From positions 32,999,896-33,063,895 of the forward strand of contig NC_067206.1 in assembly GCF_026262505.1 (NCBI RefSeq): 64,000 nucleotides of DNA, in the 5' to 3' direction. The DNA is from Trichomonas vaginalis G3 (Eukaryota; Parabasalia; Trichomonadida; Trichomonadidae). The notes under the pieces are model-generated. The model worked only from the letters and a program-made list of their open reading frames with translations, did not search any database and was not told where the DNA came from. Shown here one piece after another: positions 20,856 to 29,516 of this stretch. The translations under genes and the position numbers were made by a program. The first letter of the stretch is position 1, and the number at the start of each line of letters is the position of its first letter.

Positions 20856-21628
20856 GGAAGGAAGAACTTTTCCAGTTGTCGGGAAAATTTTTTCCTGTCT
20901 GATGGAAAATTTTTTCCTGTCTGATGGAAAATTTTTTCCTGTCTGATGGAAAATTTTTTCCTGTCTGATGGAAAATTTTTTCCTGTCTTATGGAAAATTT
21001 TTTCCTGTCTTATGGAAAATTTTTTCCTGTCTGATGGAAAATTTTTTCCTGTCTGATGGAAAATTTTTTCCTGTCTGATGGAAAATTTTTTCCTGTCTGA
21101 TGGAAAATTTTTTCCTGTCTGATGGAAGAGTTCTTCCTGTCTGATGGAAAATTTTTTCCTGTCTGATGGAAGAGTTCTTCCTGTCGGATGGAAAAATTTT
21201 TCCTGTCGGAAGGAAAAACTTTTTCTGAAGTTCGACCAAAAAGTTCTCAATTTTCGAAAATTTGAATGGTTTACGGACGGACAACTGGAAGAGTTCTTCC
21301 TGTCGGAAGGAAAAATTTTTCCTGTCGGAAGGAAAATATTTTCCTGTCGGATGGAAGAGTTCTTCCTGTCGGAAGGAAAAATTTTTCCAGTTGTCGGGAA
21401 AATATTTTCCTGTCTGATGGAAAATTTTTTCCTGTCTGATGGAAAATTTTTTCCTGTCTGATGGAAAATTTTTTCCTGTCTGATGGAAAATTTTTTCCTG
21501 TCTTATGGAAAATTTTTTCCTGTCTTATGGAAAATTTTTTCCTGTCTTATGGAAAATTTTTTCCTGTCTGATGGAAAAATTTTTCCTGTTGGAAGGAAGA
21601 GTTCTTCCTGTCGGAAGGAAGAACTTGG
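20856..21628. repeat. 22-bp-period tandem array with GGAAAATTTTTTCC cores
   Basis: About 30 units of 22 bases, each with the palindromic core GGAAAATTTTTTCC spaced by TGTCTGAT, fill this stretch apart from a short unique gap near 21222-21285. The array is open in several frames on both strands simply because the unit has no stop codons. It sits between the ATPase gene and the minus-strand regulator genes. Confidence 0.9.
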
Positions 21629-21850
21629 AATGCCAGAAGGATTTGACAAGACAATTTACCTAATTTACCTACATGAGCCATCTTTGGTGTCAAGCTTGAA
21701 AAATAAATGGTTCATTTACTCTGCTTGTTTGAAGTTGTCAAAATACTCTGTATTTTTTTCCTTTCAGTAGCAAGTCTTCTTTGAAGGTAAGTATTGTACA
21801 ACCTTTCATATCATAGTGTGTTTGAGGTAAAGTATCTTGAACTATTTGTT

Positions 21851-22540
21851 TCACATCTTCATTTGGGTCATTGAAATCGGTAAGTTTTCGCGATAGAACC
21901 AATTTCTGTCAGATTTGTAAATCTTAGCAAGGTCGTAAAAGCTTTTGTTGTTTCTTCTGACTAAATGCAACATAACCATATCTCTGTCTTCTTCATTTTC
22001 CATCTCTTCAGTATAAATCATATACTTATAGTTCTTTTCCTTTCCTTTTGGTACCGAACGTGGTATTCTTTTCTGAATGCTTTTGTCTTTTGCTTCAATG
22101 ACTTCATCTTTTGCTTGAAGTTTCTTTTCCATCTCTTCACGTTCTTGTCTATGAATTTCATCTAACATCATGAAAATATAACAAGCGTAACGAGGTGAAG
22201 CCCACATTGCTACAGCATTTACAAGAAGTCTATGTACATACCAGCCTCTCAAACCAGGAGCCAAATTCTTGCGATTTTCGTACGGAATCTCTACCCTCGG
22301 TTTTCCGAGGGTAGCAAACATATGAGGAAATTCTTCTAAAAGTTCTTTTGTCTGTTGGTTTTCAAACCAATGATATGCTTGCTTTGTAGAACGAAGAGCA
22401 TTCAAAATACTTTGCATTTGGTACATGTCATCTTTGACCGAACGAATGAGACGTAACTGTTTGTTAAACTGTATGTACTCATATTCTTCATTTATATCTT
22501 CATGGACTATAACTGTTGTTGTGTTCTCTGTTGTTGACAT
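21851..22540 (-). CDS. Maverick KilA-N domain protein
   Basis: The start is taken at 22540 (MSTTENTTTVIVHED). The extra upstream codons read through an A/T promoter-like block shared with the gene at 23519. A KilA-N-type core (PGLRGWYVHRLLVNAVAMWA followed by SPRYACYIFMMLDE) is at about residues 95-130. It is followed by a coiled-coil linker and a C-terminal domain of about 60 residues, making 229 residues in all. KilA-N proteins are DNA-binding factors common in large DNA viruses and phages. Confidence 0.75.
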   Translation of the reverse strand: MSTTENTTTVIVHEDINEEYEYIQFNKQLRLIRSVKDDMYQMQSILNALRSTKQAYHWFENQQTKELLEEFPHMFATLGKPRVEIPYENRKNLAPGLRGWYVHRLLVNAVAMWASPRYACYIFMMLDEIHRQEREEMEKKLQAKDEVIEAKDKSIQKRIPRSVPKGKEKNYKYMIYTEEMENEEDRDMVMLHLVRRNNKSFYDLAKIYKSDRNWFYRENLPISMTQMKM

Positions 22541-22562
22541 ATCTGTCTTTACATACAAAATA
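22541..22562 (-). promoter_or_regulatory. Promoter-like block upstream of KilA-N gene
   Basis: TTTTGTATGTAAAGACAG directly precedes the start codon. An almost identical block, TTTTGTATGTAAGAACAG, precedes the start at 23519. Confidence 0.5.
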
Positions 22563-22807
22563 AAAAATAAAAAAAATAAAATTAACTTTATTTTTTCTAT
22601 CTTAAGGAAATTCATGATTTTCATAGAGTTTTGGCGAGTAGGGAAAAAGTCGGTCTAGAGAAATTTCACTGTTTTCATAGAGTTTTGGCGACTGGGGTTT
22701 CTTCCCTACTCGCTGTGCTTCACTGTTTTCGTACGGAATCTCTTCTCTCGGTTTTACATGGTAAGCAATCTTATGCCATTTTACTCAGATTTTTGTGCTG
22801 AATTCAA

Positions 22808-22870
22808 TAAAAATATAATTTAGGGTAGATGGGTATATCTACCCTCTTTTCTACCCTCTTTTCTACCCCA
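22808..22870 (+). repeat. Dispersed GGGTAGA repeat, copy 2
   Basis: The copy has the layout TTTAGGGTAGATGGGTATAT followed by repeated CTACCC words. It is preceded by TTTTACTCAGA, as is the copy at 23909. Confidence 0.75.
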
Positions 22871-22907
22871 GTTATTTTATAAACGTTTTACATGGTAAAC
22901 GTTATTT

Positions 22908-23519
22908 TTACATGTATTTTTCAGCAACTTCGTCAAATAATTTTATAGCTTTATCTATCTCATCTACTTCAAACGTTTCTTTACCTTTTATGGGAGCACC
23001 ATACATTTTCTCAAACTTTTCAAGTAGTTCTGTTTCTGCAGCTCTCATATCATTAACAAACACAACCTTGACTCTATTGACTGTACTGTCATATCTTTGA
23101 GTTATATTATATGTTCTTCCTATCTTATATCTTTTTGTATTGAAGTCCTGCGGTTTCTGAACGATGTAAAGTAAGCCTTCACTGCAACGTTCCGTATCGA
23201 ATGAACCATATGTTATGAAGTTATATCCAACAACTGGGTCTAACCATAACAAAACTATTGGTATAAGACTTTTGTCTATAAGATATGCTGCAGTTCCATA
23301 GAATTTTACCGATATCATAAGCTCAGGATTTCTTGTCAAAATTTTCTGAGTTGAAGCATTTCTAACCCAGTCCTTTGCTCTCTTTTCAAATGGAGATAAA
23401 ATGTCTGACAAAGAATATTTGTTGTATTTCTTTGAGTATCTTACGTTTAAATCACCAATTCTAACCAATTTAGTGTTATTGTCTATCTTTTTAACTGTTT
23501 CAAACTCAGTGTTTGTCAT
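22908..23519 (-). CDS. Maverick KilA-N plus GIY-YIG-type (T5orf172) protein
   Basis: The N-terminal half (residues 1-115) is KilA-N-like (ISVKFYGTAAYLID, IVLLWLDPVVGYNFI). The C-terminal half begins LLYIVQKPQDFNTKRYKIGR, which is the GIY-YIG/T5orf172 arrangement, and continues through AETELLEKFEKMYG to GKETFEVDEI. This two-domain layout is well known in poxviruses, phages and other large DNA viruses. It combines DNA binding with a nuclease-type fold. The length is 203 residues. Confidence 0.8.
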   Translation of the reverse strand: MTNTEFETVKKIDNNTKLVRIGDLNVRYSKKYNKYSLSDILSPFEKRAKDWVRNASTQKILTRNPELMISVKFYGTAAYLIDKSLIPIVLLWLDPVVGYNFITYGSFDTERCSEGLLYIVQKPQDFNTKRYKIGRTYNITQRYDSTVNRVKVVFVNDMRAAETELLEKFEKMYGAPIKGKETFEVDEIDKAIKLFDEVAEKYM

Positions 23520-23775
23520 TTCCTGTTCTTACATACAAAATAAAAAAAATATTTTAAAAAAAAACTAACTTTATTTTATTTTTTCTATCTTAAGGAAATT
23601 CATGAAATTTGGTCATTTTACTCAGAATTCAATAAAATATATTTTAGGCGACCAGGTCACTCGGTTAAATGAACTTCTCTGAAAAAGTGTGACAACATGA
23701 CATTTTGACAACAACACAGGAAATATACTTCTTCGTAAATGTTTTGTCAAGACTTCATCGTAATGAGCGTAAATC

Positions 23776-23874
23776 AGACAAAAATATATTTTAGGGTAGA
23801 AGGGTATATCTACCCCGTTTTCTACCCTCATTTCTACCCCATATGTCCTTACTGAAAAAGTATGTGTTCCATAT
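23776..23874 (+). repeat. Dispersed GGGTAGA repeat, copy 3
   Basis: This is identical over about 95 bases to the copy at 10254-10350 and preceded by one unit of the 25-bp repeat. The whole block looks like an internal duplication within the element. Confidence 0.85.
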
Positions 23875-23908
23875 GTCATTTTACTCAGAATTTTGTGCTG
23901 AATTCAGC

Positions 23909-23967
23909 AAAAATATATTTTAGGGTAGAAGGGTATATCTACCCCGTTTTCTACCCTCATTTCTACC
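23909..23967 (+). repeat. Dispersed GGGTAGA repeat, copy 4
   Basis: A second copy in tandem with copy 3, about 35 bases further on, ending just before the 3' end of the minus-strand gene at 23976. Confidence 0.8.
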
Positions 23968-23975
23968 ATAAAGTT

Positions 23976-24851
23976 TTACAAGCGTTTTACATGGTATATG
24001 TTGTGATGGTTCATGACTTTAAACAGTTTTGTAGCTTCTATTTCTTCACGAAGGATATCAAAAATTTTAACTATGCCGAAGGTTTCTTTATATTTCTTCT
24101 TGACATCTGAAAGAAGGAAATCGTTAGCAGTTGGATAGTTTTTGTTCAGAAATGTCAACATGTCCATTTTATCTTCTGCTGGTTTCTCTACTTCTTTCTT
24201 TAAGTCAGTATGGTCTTTTCTCATTCTTTCTATCTCTTTGACGGAGTAGTTATATTTCCTCATTGCTGCTTTACATTTAGAACATTGTGAGTTCATTTTT
24301 GCGTTATATTCTGAAATTTGTCCTGCTAGTATGACTAAGGCGTAGATGGTTTTCTTTAACTCAAAGGTTGCTGGTTTTATCTGTTGGTTCCATACCTTAC
24401 CTCTTCTATCTTTATCTCTTATCTGCAAGACACACTCAGCAACTAACGAAACAAAGTTGTCGTAGGTCTTAAATTCTTCAGATTTATATATGTCAATGAC
24501 TTTGTGGTTGCAATGAAATCCAAGAAACTCATAGTTTACCTTTCGTATGAACTTCTTTATTTCTACTGAGTCAGTCAGTCTGACTTCAATTTCATCGAAT
24601 TCTGGAATAGTGAGTTTTTGTTGTATTTCAGGAAGTTTAGGCAAATGGTCTATAATATCTTGCATTTCATAAAGATACTGTTCATTTGTTTCATCTTTTG
24701 CACTACAGTCTAAATCTCCTTGGAGAAGTTCTTGCTTTATCTTCTGGATTTCTGTTTCGAAAGTATATGAAGAAGGAATGAAGCTTTTCATCTCTACTAA
24801 CATTGAAGTTGGGTTCATGACTAACGAGTTTGGTGCTGTTGTTGCAAACAT
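23976..24851 (-). CDS. Maverick hypothetical protein, 291 residues
   Basis: This 291-residue protein is mostly helical and charged. A possible zinc-binding motif is CSKCKAAMRKYNYS near residue 190, and a coiled coil follows (VKEIERMRKDHTDLKKEVEK). The N-terminal part is acidic. The start ATG follows a block rich in A/T (AAAAAATATTTTTTATTTTT) shared with other genes of the element. No family is recognised. Confidence 0.6.
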   Translation of the reverse strand: MFATTAPNSLVMNPTSMLVEMKSFIPSSYTFETEIQKIKQELLQGDLDCSAKDETNEQYLYEMQDIIDHLPKLPEIQQKLTIPEFDEIEVRLTDSVEIKKFIRKVNYEFLGFHCNHKVIDIYKSEEFKTYDNFVSLVAECVLQIRDKDRRGKVWNQQIKPATFELKKTIYALVILAGQISEYNAKMNSQCSKCKAAMRKYNYSVKEIERMRKDHTDLKKEVEKPAEDKMDMLTFLNKNYPTANDFLLSDVKKKYKETFGIVKIFDILREEIEATKLFKVMNHHNIYHVKRL

Positions 24852-25059
24852 GTTCTTACAATAAAAATAAAAAATATTTTTTGGTGGGACTACCTTTATT
24901 TTATTTCAGCACAAAATGAACGAGTTTGGTTTAAAAATACGGTGGAGCCAAAAATGGCTCGACCTCAAAAACAAGCATTTTGTGAAGAATATACCAACCC
25001 GCTGTTTTCCGCGGGTTGCTTTTTTTATACAAAGTTCAAGAGTTTTGTGTGTTTTCTAC

Positions 25060-25120
25060 GAGGGTAGAAATGAGGGTAGAAATGAGGGTAGATATACCCT
25101 TCTACCCTAAAATATATTTT
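25060..25120 (-). repeat. Dispersed GGGTAGA repeat, copy 5
   Basis: Inverted relative to copies 1-4, with three GGGTAGA words before TATACCCTTCTACCCTAAAA. Confidence 0.8.
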
Positions 25121-25135
25121 TTGGTGGTACGTCGG

Positions 25136-25428
25136 ACATTGTTCTGAAACAGTACAAGTCTTGTTCTGAAACAGTACAAATATTGTTCTGAAACAGTACA
25201 AATATTGTTCTGAAACAGTACAAATATTGTTCTGAAACAGTACAAATATTGTTCTGAAACAGTACAAATATTGTTCTGAAACAGAAAATTTTTCTCTCAA
25301 ATTGAGAGCTTTTACGGGAAATTTGTTCTGAAAAAGTACAAGACTAGTTCTGAAAAAGTACAAGACTAGTTCTGAAAAAGTACAAGACTAGTTCTGAAAC
25401 AGAACAAGACTAGTTCTGAAACAGAACA
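25136..25428. repeat. 22-bp-period tandem array with TGTTCTGAAACAGTACA cores
   Basis: About a dozen units of 22 bases carry the imperfect palindrome TGTTCTGAAACAGTACA or a variant (TAGTTCTGAAAAAGTACA). A gap of 44 bases (two periods) lies near 25275-25320. The array runs up to the start codon at 25429. The unit is unrelated in sequence to the array at 20856-21628 but has the same period. Confidence 0.85.
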
Positions 25429-25794
25429 ATGGACAGCATCGAGCCATTAGATGAGGCAATTTACCTTATAGAGATAAATGAAGTTGTTAAGCAGTATTTG
25501 GGCAAGGACAAAGCCAACAAGTCCCTCGGCGTCTGGTTGTCTGGAAGAGGTGCGCTGAAAATCGAGATTTCGACTGGAATTCCAATTCAAATACCAGAAA
25601 ACACTCCTGTAGACGACATAAAGGAGATGAAGAAAGAAGCTCTTCTCAAGTTCTTTGCAAAGCGCCCATGGATACAACTTCCAAACAGAGAGAGTCCAAT
25701 TCCACGAATTATACAAATTCTCAGAGCACTGTTCCACTTCTCTGGTCAGCCGTTCTACATAACCTGTGAAGGCGACATCCAACCAGTTCAGTAA
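25429..25794 (+). CDS. Maverick hypothetical protein, 121 residues
   Basis: The ATG directly follows the last unit of the 22-bp array. The protein (MDSIEPLDEAIYLIEINEVV) is globular with mixed helices and strands and ends PFYITCEGDIQPVQ. The opposite strand is also open, but this frame has the better protein-like composition. No family is recognised. Confidence 0.5.
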   Translation: MDSIEPLDEAIYLIEINEVVKQYLGKDKANKSLGVWLSGRGALKIEISTGIPIQIPENTPVDDIKEMKKEALLKFFAKRPWIQLPNRESPIPRIIQILRALFHFSGQPFYITCEGDIQPVQ

Positions 25795-25849
25795 ACATCT
25801 CATTTTAACTAACTTTTTTGCTGTCTTAAGGAAATTCATGAAAATTCAA

Positions 25850-25909
25850 CGGGTAGAAATGAGGGTAGAAAACGGGGTAGATATACCCTTCTACCCTAAA
25901 ATATATTTT
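25850..25909 (-). repeat. Dispersed GGGTAGA repeat, copy 6
   Basis: Same orientation as copy 5. It is preceded by the 20-base word CTTAAGGAAATTCATGA, which also occurs near 22600 and 23590. Confidence 0.8.
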
Positions 25910-26063
25910 TCAGTGCTTTTTCAGCACTTTTCCGTAGTTGTATATGAAAGACAATTCGAGATAAAATTTCTTCATCTGAAATAGTCCTACCAGTATTTGT
26001 AAAGATATAGTCTAACGGTTTTGTATCTGCTACTTTTGTTCTTTGTTTTTCAACCTGAAACAT
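25896..26063 (-). CDS. Maverick small protein with TKPLDxxFTNxG motif
   Basis: A 55-residue frame starts MFQVEKQRTKVADTKPLDYI. Its VADTKPLDYIFTNTGR matches VATTKPLDELFTNVGQ at the N-terminus of the 282-residue protein at 31975-32823. The ATG is preceded by A/T-rich sequence. It could be a small adaptor sharing a docking motif or a remnant copy of the larger gene. It is too short for firm calling. Confidence 0.4.
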   Translation of the reverse strand: MFQVEKQRTKVADTKPLDYIFTNTGRTISDEEILSRIVFHIQLRKSAEKALKNIF

Positions 26064-26137
26064 TTAATATATGTAAAAATATACTGTTTTAAAAAATGTT
26101 TTAAAATGGTATGCAATGTTTTACTTCATGCAATGTT

Positions 26138-28289
26138 TTATTTCATGCAATGTTTTATTTCTGTGCCGTCTTCAAGCACACCCCAGTACTTACGCTTGGA
26201 GAGGACATGAACTTCGGAAAATACCTTATCTAGCTTAAAACAGCCCATCTTCTCACCGACTAAACCCATTTCAATGAGTTTGTTATACCCTTCTTCGTTC
26301 GTCATGAGTGCGTCAATGTTCTCATAGTAAACCACAACTTTGGATTTGACTTCGGAGAAGAATTTGTTGTAGTTGTCAAGGACTGCTTTTGCGAACTGAG
26401 GGTAAGACCAATGTTCGACAATAGGTTTTAATGTGGTTACTAAGCCACTTTGACCTTGAGTGAATTCGTACTTCAAAACAAAAGGAGAAAACCTTTCAAC
26501 AAAGTTGTCGACCTTCTCATAATGTTTACTCTTCATCTCTTGAGGTTTCTTTATGGAATACCCCCATGTCGAATTCATAAGCAATTTTAATGTCATTGCA
26601 AGTTTGGGGTTTGAAGCTTTCCTAATATCATATAGTTGTTGTATGACTTTTCCAACTGTATAGTTCCTTCCTGGGAACTCACCGTCTTCGTTTGGAATTC
26701 CAGTTGGAATATATTGGACGAACCTCATGTACGCAGCGTTAAGGTCGACATAGTATATCTTTTCATCTGAGTCAAACTTGTCGCAACCAATGGGTCCAGT
26801 TCGTGGAAATTCAAGTGAGTCTCTTATCTTTTGAGAAACTTCTCCTGTTATCTCATAAACATCGTCGAAGCAACCTGTTTCATATAAAACCTTCTGACCT
26901 AACTCAGATGCTCTCCAATACAATTTGACGTCGATTGGATGCCTCAATGGAAGTTTGTTTATAGCATCTTGAAGTTCTTGCAACCTCATTGGAAGTTCTT
27001 CTGGTTCAGGTTGGTATCCGAACAATCCAACTCCTTTTGGAACTGTGTACTTCTTTTGTACTAGAACTTTGTCTGGAACAACTTTTGGTCTTGCTAACAT
27101 GAAAAGTTTGTTTCGTCTTTTGGTACAAAACTTTCTGTCAGCTTGTCATCTGGAATTGGTTCCAACAAACCTTTCTCGAAAAGAATGTTTACAGCTCTGA
27201 CAATGTTGCACTTGCCTTTTCCGAACAATGGGTTTGTAAGACTTTCGTTCAACATGAAGTGGTTGTGGACAATTACAATCTTCAACCATGGTAAGTCTTT
27301 GTCAACAACATAGTCGTCATGTGAAGAACCTTTCTCAGTCGGAATGTTGACTCGGATATTGACATTTGCCAACGGTGCAATTTTTGCCAATTGACCTCTG
27401 AGCATGTACCTTGTCTTCACACATGACTCAAGATACTTCATTTTCTCTTCTGAAACAAGACCAGAGTTCCTGAGACATGTAAGAATACAAGGTTCATTGA
27501 CAATTGTTTCAATTGAATTGTAAATTCCATACCTTGTCAAGTCAATGTCAGACTTATTTATGAACGGGAAGTATCCAGCATGTTGTCTGACTGCTTGAGG
27601 GTTAGGTTGGTACCATTCGAACTTGACACTTGCAATTCCTTCAATTGCATTCAAAATGTCTGAGTCGGAGTCAACATTTGTTCTCTCTTTGTAGTCTTGA
27701 AAGCGTCAAGAAGCATTGCAGCTGTTGTGACATTGCCATGTGCATAGTAAATGTGACCGTCCAAATCTGTTACGGTTAGTCTGAGATTGTATCCTTTCTT
27801 ATTTCCGTCTTGTATGGCAGCAAGTACACCCATGAAGCCTTCTTTGTTCTTTCCTTCGTCAAAGTTTACTGTAAAGGTTCGACCAGATGTAATTTGACTT
27901 CTAACTTCACGGTACTTTTCATATGCATATCTTGTTCTTTCCATGGGAGCATGTGAGTCTTCACCTTTTCCTTTTTTCCTTCTCAAAGGATGCAATTGTT
28001 CGTCATGTTTCCAGTAGAATCTGGCAAAGCCGTCGTGTCCTTCAACTTGAGGTTCACTAACATTGAAAGGCAAGTTCATAAGACGTTCTTCTTCTAACCT
28101 CTCTAATCTGTTTGGATAGTTTGCGCGTGCTGTTTCTAAGTCCATTTCGTAGGTCAGACCAGCCAGTTTGTCATAGACTTTTATGGGTCTTCCCTTCCTA
28201 TATTTAAACTTCTTCGAAACTCTCCAGCCATATCTTTCTAACTCTGCTTTTATTCTAGCAGATTTTCTATCCATTCTATACGGGGGCAT
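26138..28289 (-). pseudogene. Maverick protein-primed family B DNA polymerase (broken)
   Basis: This minus-strand coding region holds the replicative polymerase of the element. Visible landmarks are a basic N-terminal part, a motif A-like YYVDLNAAYMRFVQYIP, and a motif B-like LKLLMNSTWGYSIKK, followed by a C-terminal thumb-like part ending in KRKYWGVLEDGTEI. Polinton polymerases of this type copy linear genomes with protein-bound ends. It is preceded by an A/T block like those of other genes of the element. The gene carries about two breaks. Confidence 0.8.
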
Positions 28290-28319
28290 TTTTATAAAAA
28301 TAAAAAAATGTTTTTTCCT

Positions 28320-28904
28320 TTACTTAACATAACCTCCTGCTACCAGAAGTCTTTGACGCCAACCCATACCAGCTAATGAAGGTTGACTTGGTTTAGTTTG
28401 GAAACTAAACTTTGGTTTTGGTTTATCTTCAGTTTTTGGTTTCTCTTCTTCTATCGGTTTTTCGTCACTTTTCGGTTCCTCTGACTTTACCTCACCTGCA
28501 GGAACAGTTGTGTCGTCAACATCTTCATAAATATCATATGCCATTTGTTTTTGTTTTCCTTTCAACTTTTTGTGTTTGTTGTAAAGTTTAGAATATTTCG
28601 ACTCTAAGTCAATGAGATGTTCTATAATGAACTGTTGGTCAGTGAAGTAAACTTTTCCATCTGTTGTCTCGAAAGCTCCTTCAGACTTCAATATTTTATT
28701 TGTGAGAGTCTGTTTCTTTTTTGAGATACTTGCCGTTCCATTTCTATGAAAAGTGACTTTGTAGTTAGGGTTTGTATTTCCAGACCTGGCACTTTCTATT
28801 ATTGAATTTTTCTCTTCATCTGTAAGTTCTTTGACAGGTTTTGACAATGGTTCTGAACTTTTTGTTTGTGGTGTCAAATCTACCGTTTCAACTTCTTCGG
28901 TCAT
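28320..28904 (-). CDS. Maverick hypothetical acidic/basic protein, 194 residues
   Basis: A low-complexity N-terminal part (TDLTPQTKSSEPLSKP style) is followed by a compact middle with TVTFHRNGTASISKKK-like strands and a coiled coil. A Glu/Lys/Pro-rich linker and a conserved-looking end (AGMGWRQRLLVAGGYVK) follow. Similar hypothetical genes are usual in Mavericks of this group. No domain is recognised. Confidence 0.55.
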   Translation of the reverse strand: MTEEVETVDLTPQTKSSEPLSKPVKELTDEEKNSIIESARSGNTNPNYKVTFHRNGTASISKKKQTLTNKILKSEGAFETTDGKVYFTDQQFIIEHLIDLESKYSKLYNKHKKLKGKQKQMAYDIYEDVDDTTVPAGEVKSEEPKSDEKPIEEEKPKTEDKPKPKFSFQTKPSQPSLAGMGWRQRLLVAGGYVK

Positions 28905-28922
28905 TTCATCTCAGTAAAAATT
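28905..28922 (-). promoter_or_regulatory. TTTTTACTGAGATGAA block before start codon
   Basis: On the minus strand TTTTTACTGAGATGAA directly precedes the ATG at 28904. The same block precedes the ATG at 29078, so it is probably a shared control element. Confidence 0.55.
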
Positions 28923-29078
28923 TTAGTTTGTTTTGTTTTCAACTGGTTGTTTAGGTTTTTTAAGTCGGTCTAAAACTTCCTGAGGTATAGGAAGAACTTG
29001 ACAAACACGTGGTTGTGTAACTGCTGGAAGCCGACAAATCCATCTTGAACCCATTTGTCTCAATGCTGTATTGTTCAT
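28923..29078 (-). CDS. Maverick small basic protein, 51 residues
   Basis: This short frame starts MNNTALRQMGSRWICRLPAV and ends in a Lys/Pro-rich tail. It is supported by the upstream TTTTTACTGAGATGAA block at 29079-29096, identical to that of the next gene, and by its tight fit between two genes of the same strand. Function unknown; possibly a small virion or DNA-binding peptide. Confidence 0.45.
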   Translation of the reverse strand: MNNTALRQMGSRWICRLPAVTQPRVCQVLPIPQEVLDRLKKPKQPVENKTN

Positions 29079-29097
29079 TTCATCTCAGTAAAAAACT

Positions 29098-29499
29098 TTA
29101 CATTCCCCACGTTTGAGGCGGTTGAGGTTGGTTATTGTTTACCCATTGTTGTGCATGGTTATATCCTCTGTTAAAGAATCTTTCACCTTGGTCCATATAG
29201 TGTCCTGCTTGGTTATAGTAGTCATTTGCTTTGTTATAATAGTTTCCTGCTTGTCTTCCTACATTGTCCATCCATCCTTGAACTTTTCCTCTTGTTTCAG
29301 GATTTGGAATAAGATTTGCTGCATCTCGTGCTACATCCCAACCTTTCTGTACAGTTTGTATAATAGGTTGTGCTTTCTCTTTCAGTATACCTAATGTACT
29401 CAAAATCTTCCTTCCAACTCCAAATACACCTCTGGCTATTGTTCCCACTGCGGGCAAAAATCTGGATGCAACTCCTGCTAATGCGCCAAATAAACCCAT
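29098..29499 (-). CDS. Maverick Gly2 amphipathic virion-type protein
   Basis: This 133-residue protein starts MGLFGALAGVASRFLPAVGT, a strongly hydrophobic/amphipathic N-terminus with glycine at position 2. A helical middle and an Asn/Tyr/Gln-rich tail (YYNKANDYYNQAGHYMDQ) follow. It resembles the small proteins of related virus-like elements that disrupt membranes during entry (adenovirus pVI-like in style, not by homology shown here). N-myristoylation is possible. Confidence 0.6.
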   Translation of the reverse strand: MGLFGALAGVASRFLPAVGTIARGVFGVGRKILSTLGILKEKAQPIIQTVQKGWDVARDAANLIPNPETRGKVQGWMDNVGRQAGNYYNKANDYYNQAGHYMDQGERFFNRGYNHAQQWVNNNQPQPPQTWGM

Positions 29500-29516
29500 T
29501 TCTTATGGGTTAAAAA

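Noticed and set aside
20651-21250. 199-codon minus-strand frame of repeated SDRKKFSIRQEK-like units
   Set aside because: It is translation of the 22-bp array, which is open on both strands because the unit has no stops, and it overlaps the ATPase gene.
21144-21770. Plus-strand frames of FFLSDGKIFPV-like units
   Set aside because: Same array in another frame, without promoter or conserved ends.
25447-25839. 130-codon minus-strand frame opposite 25429-25794
   Set aside because: Its composition is less protein-like than the plus-strand frame, though neither has homology, so this is a weak choice.
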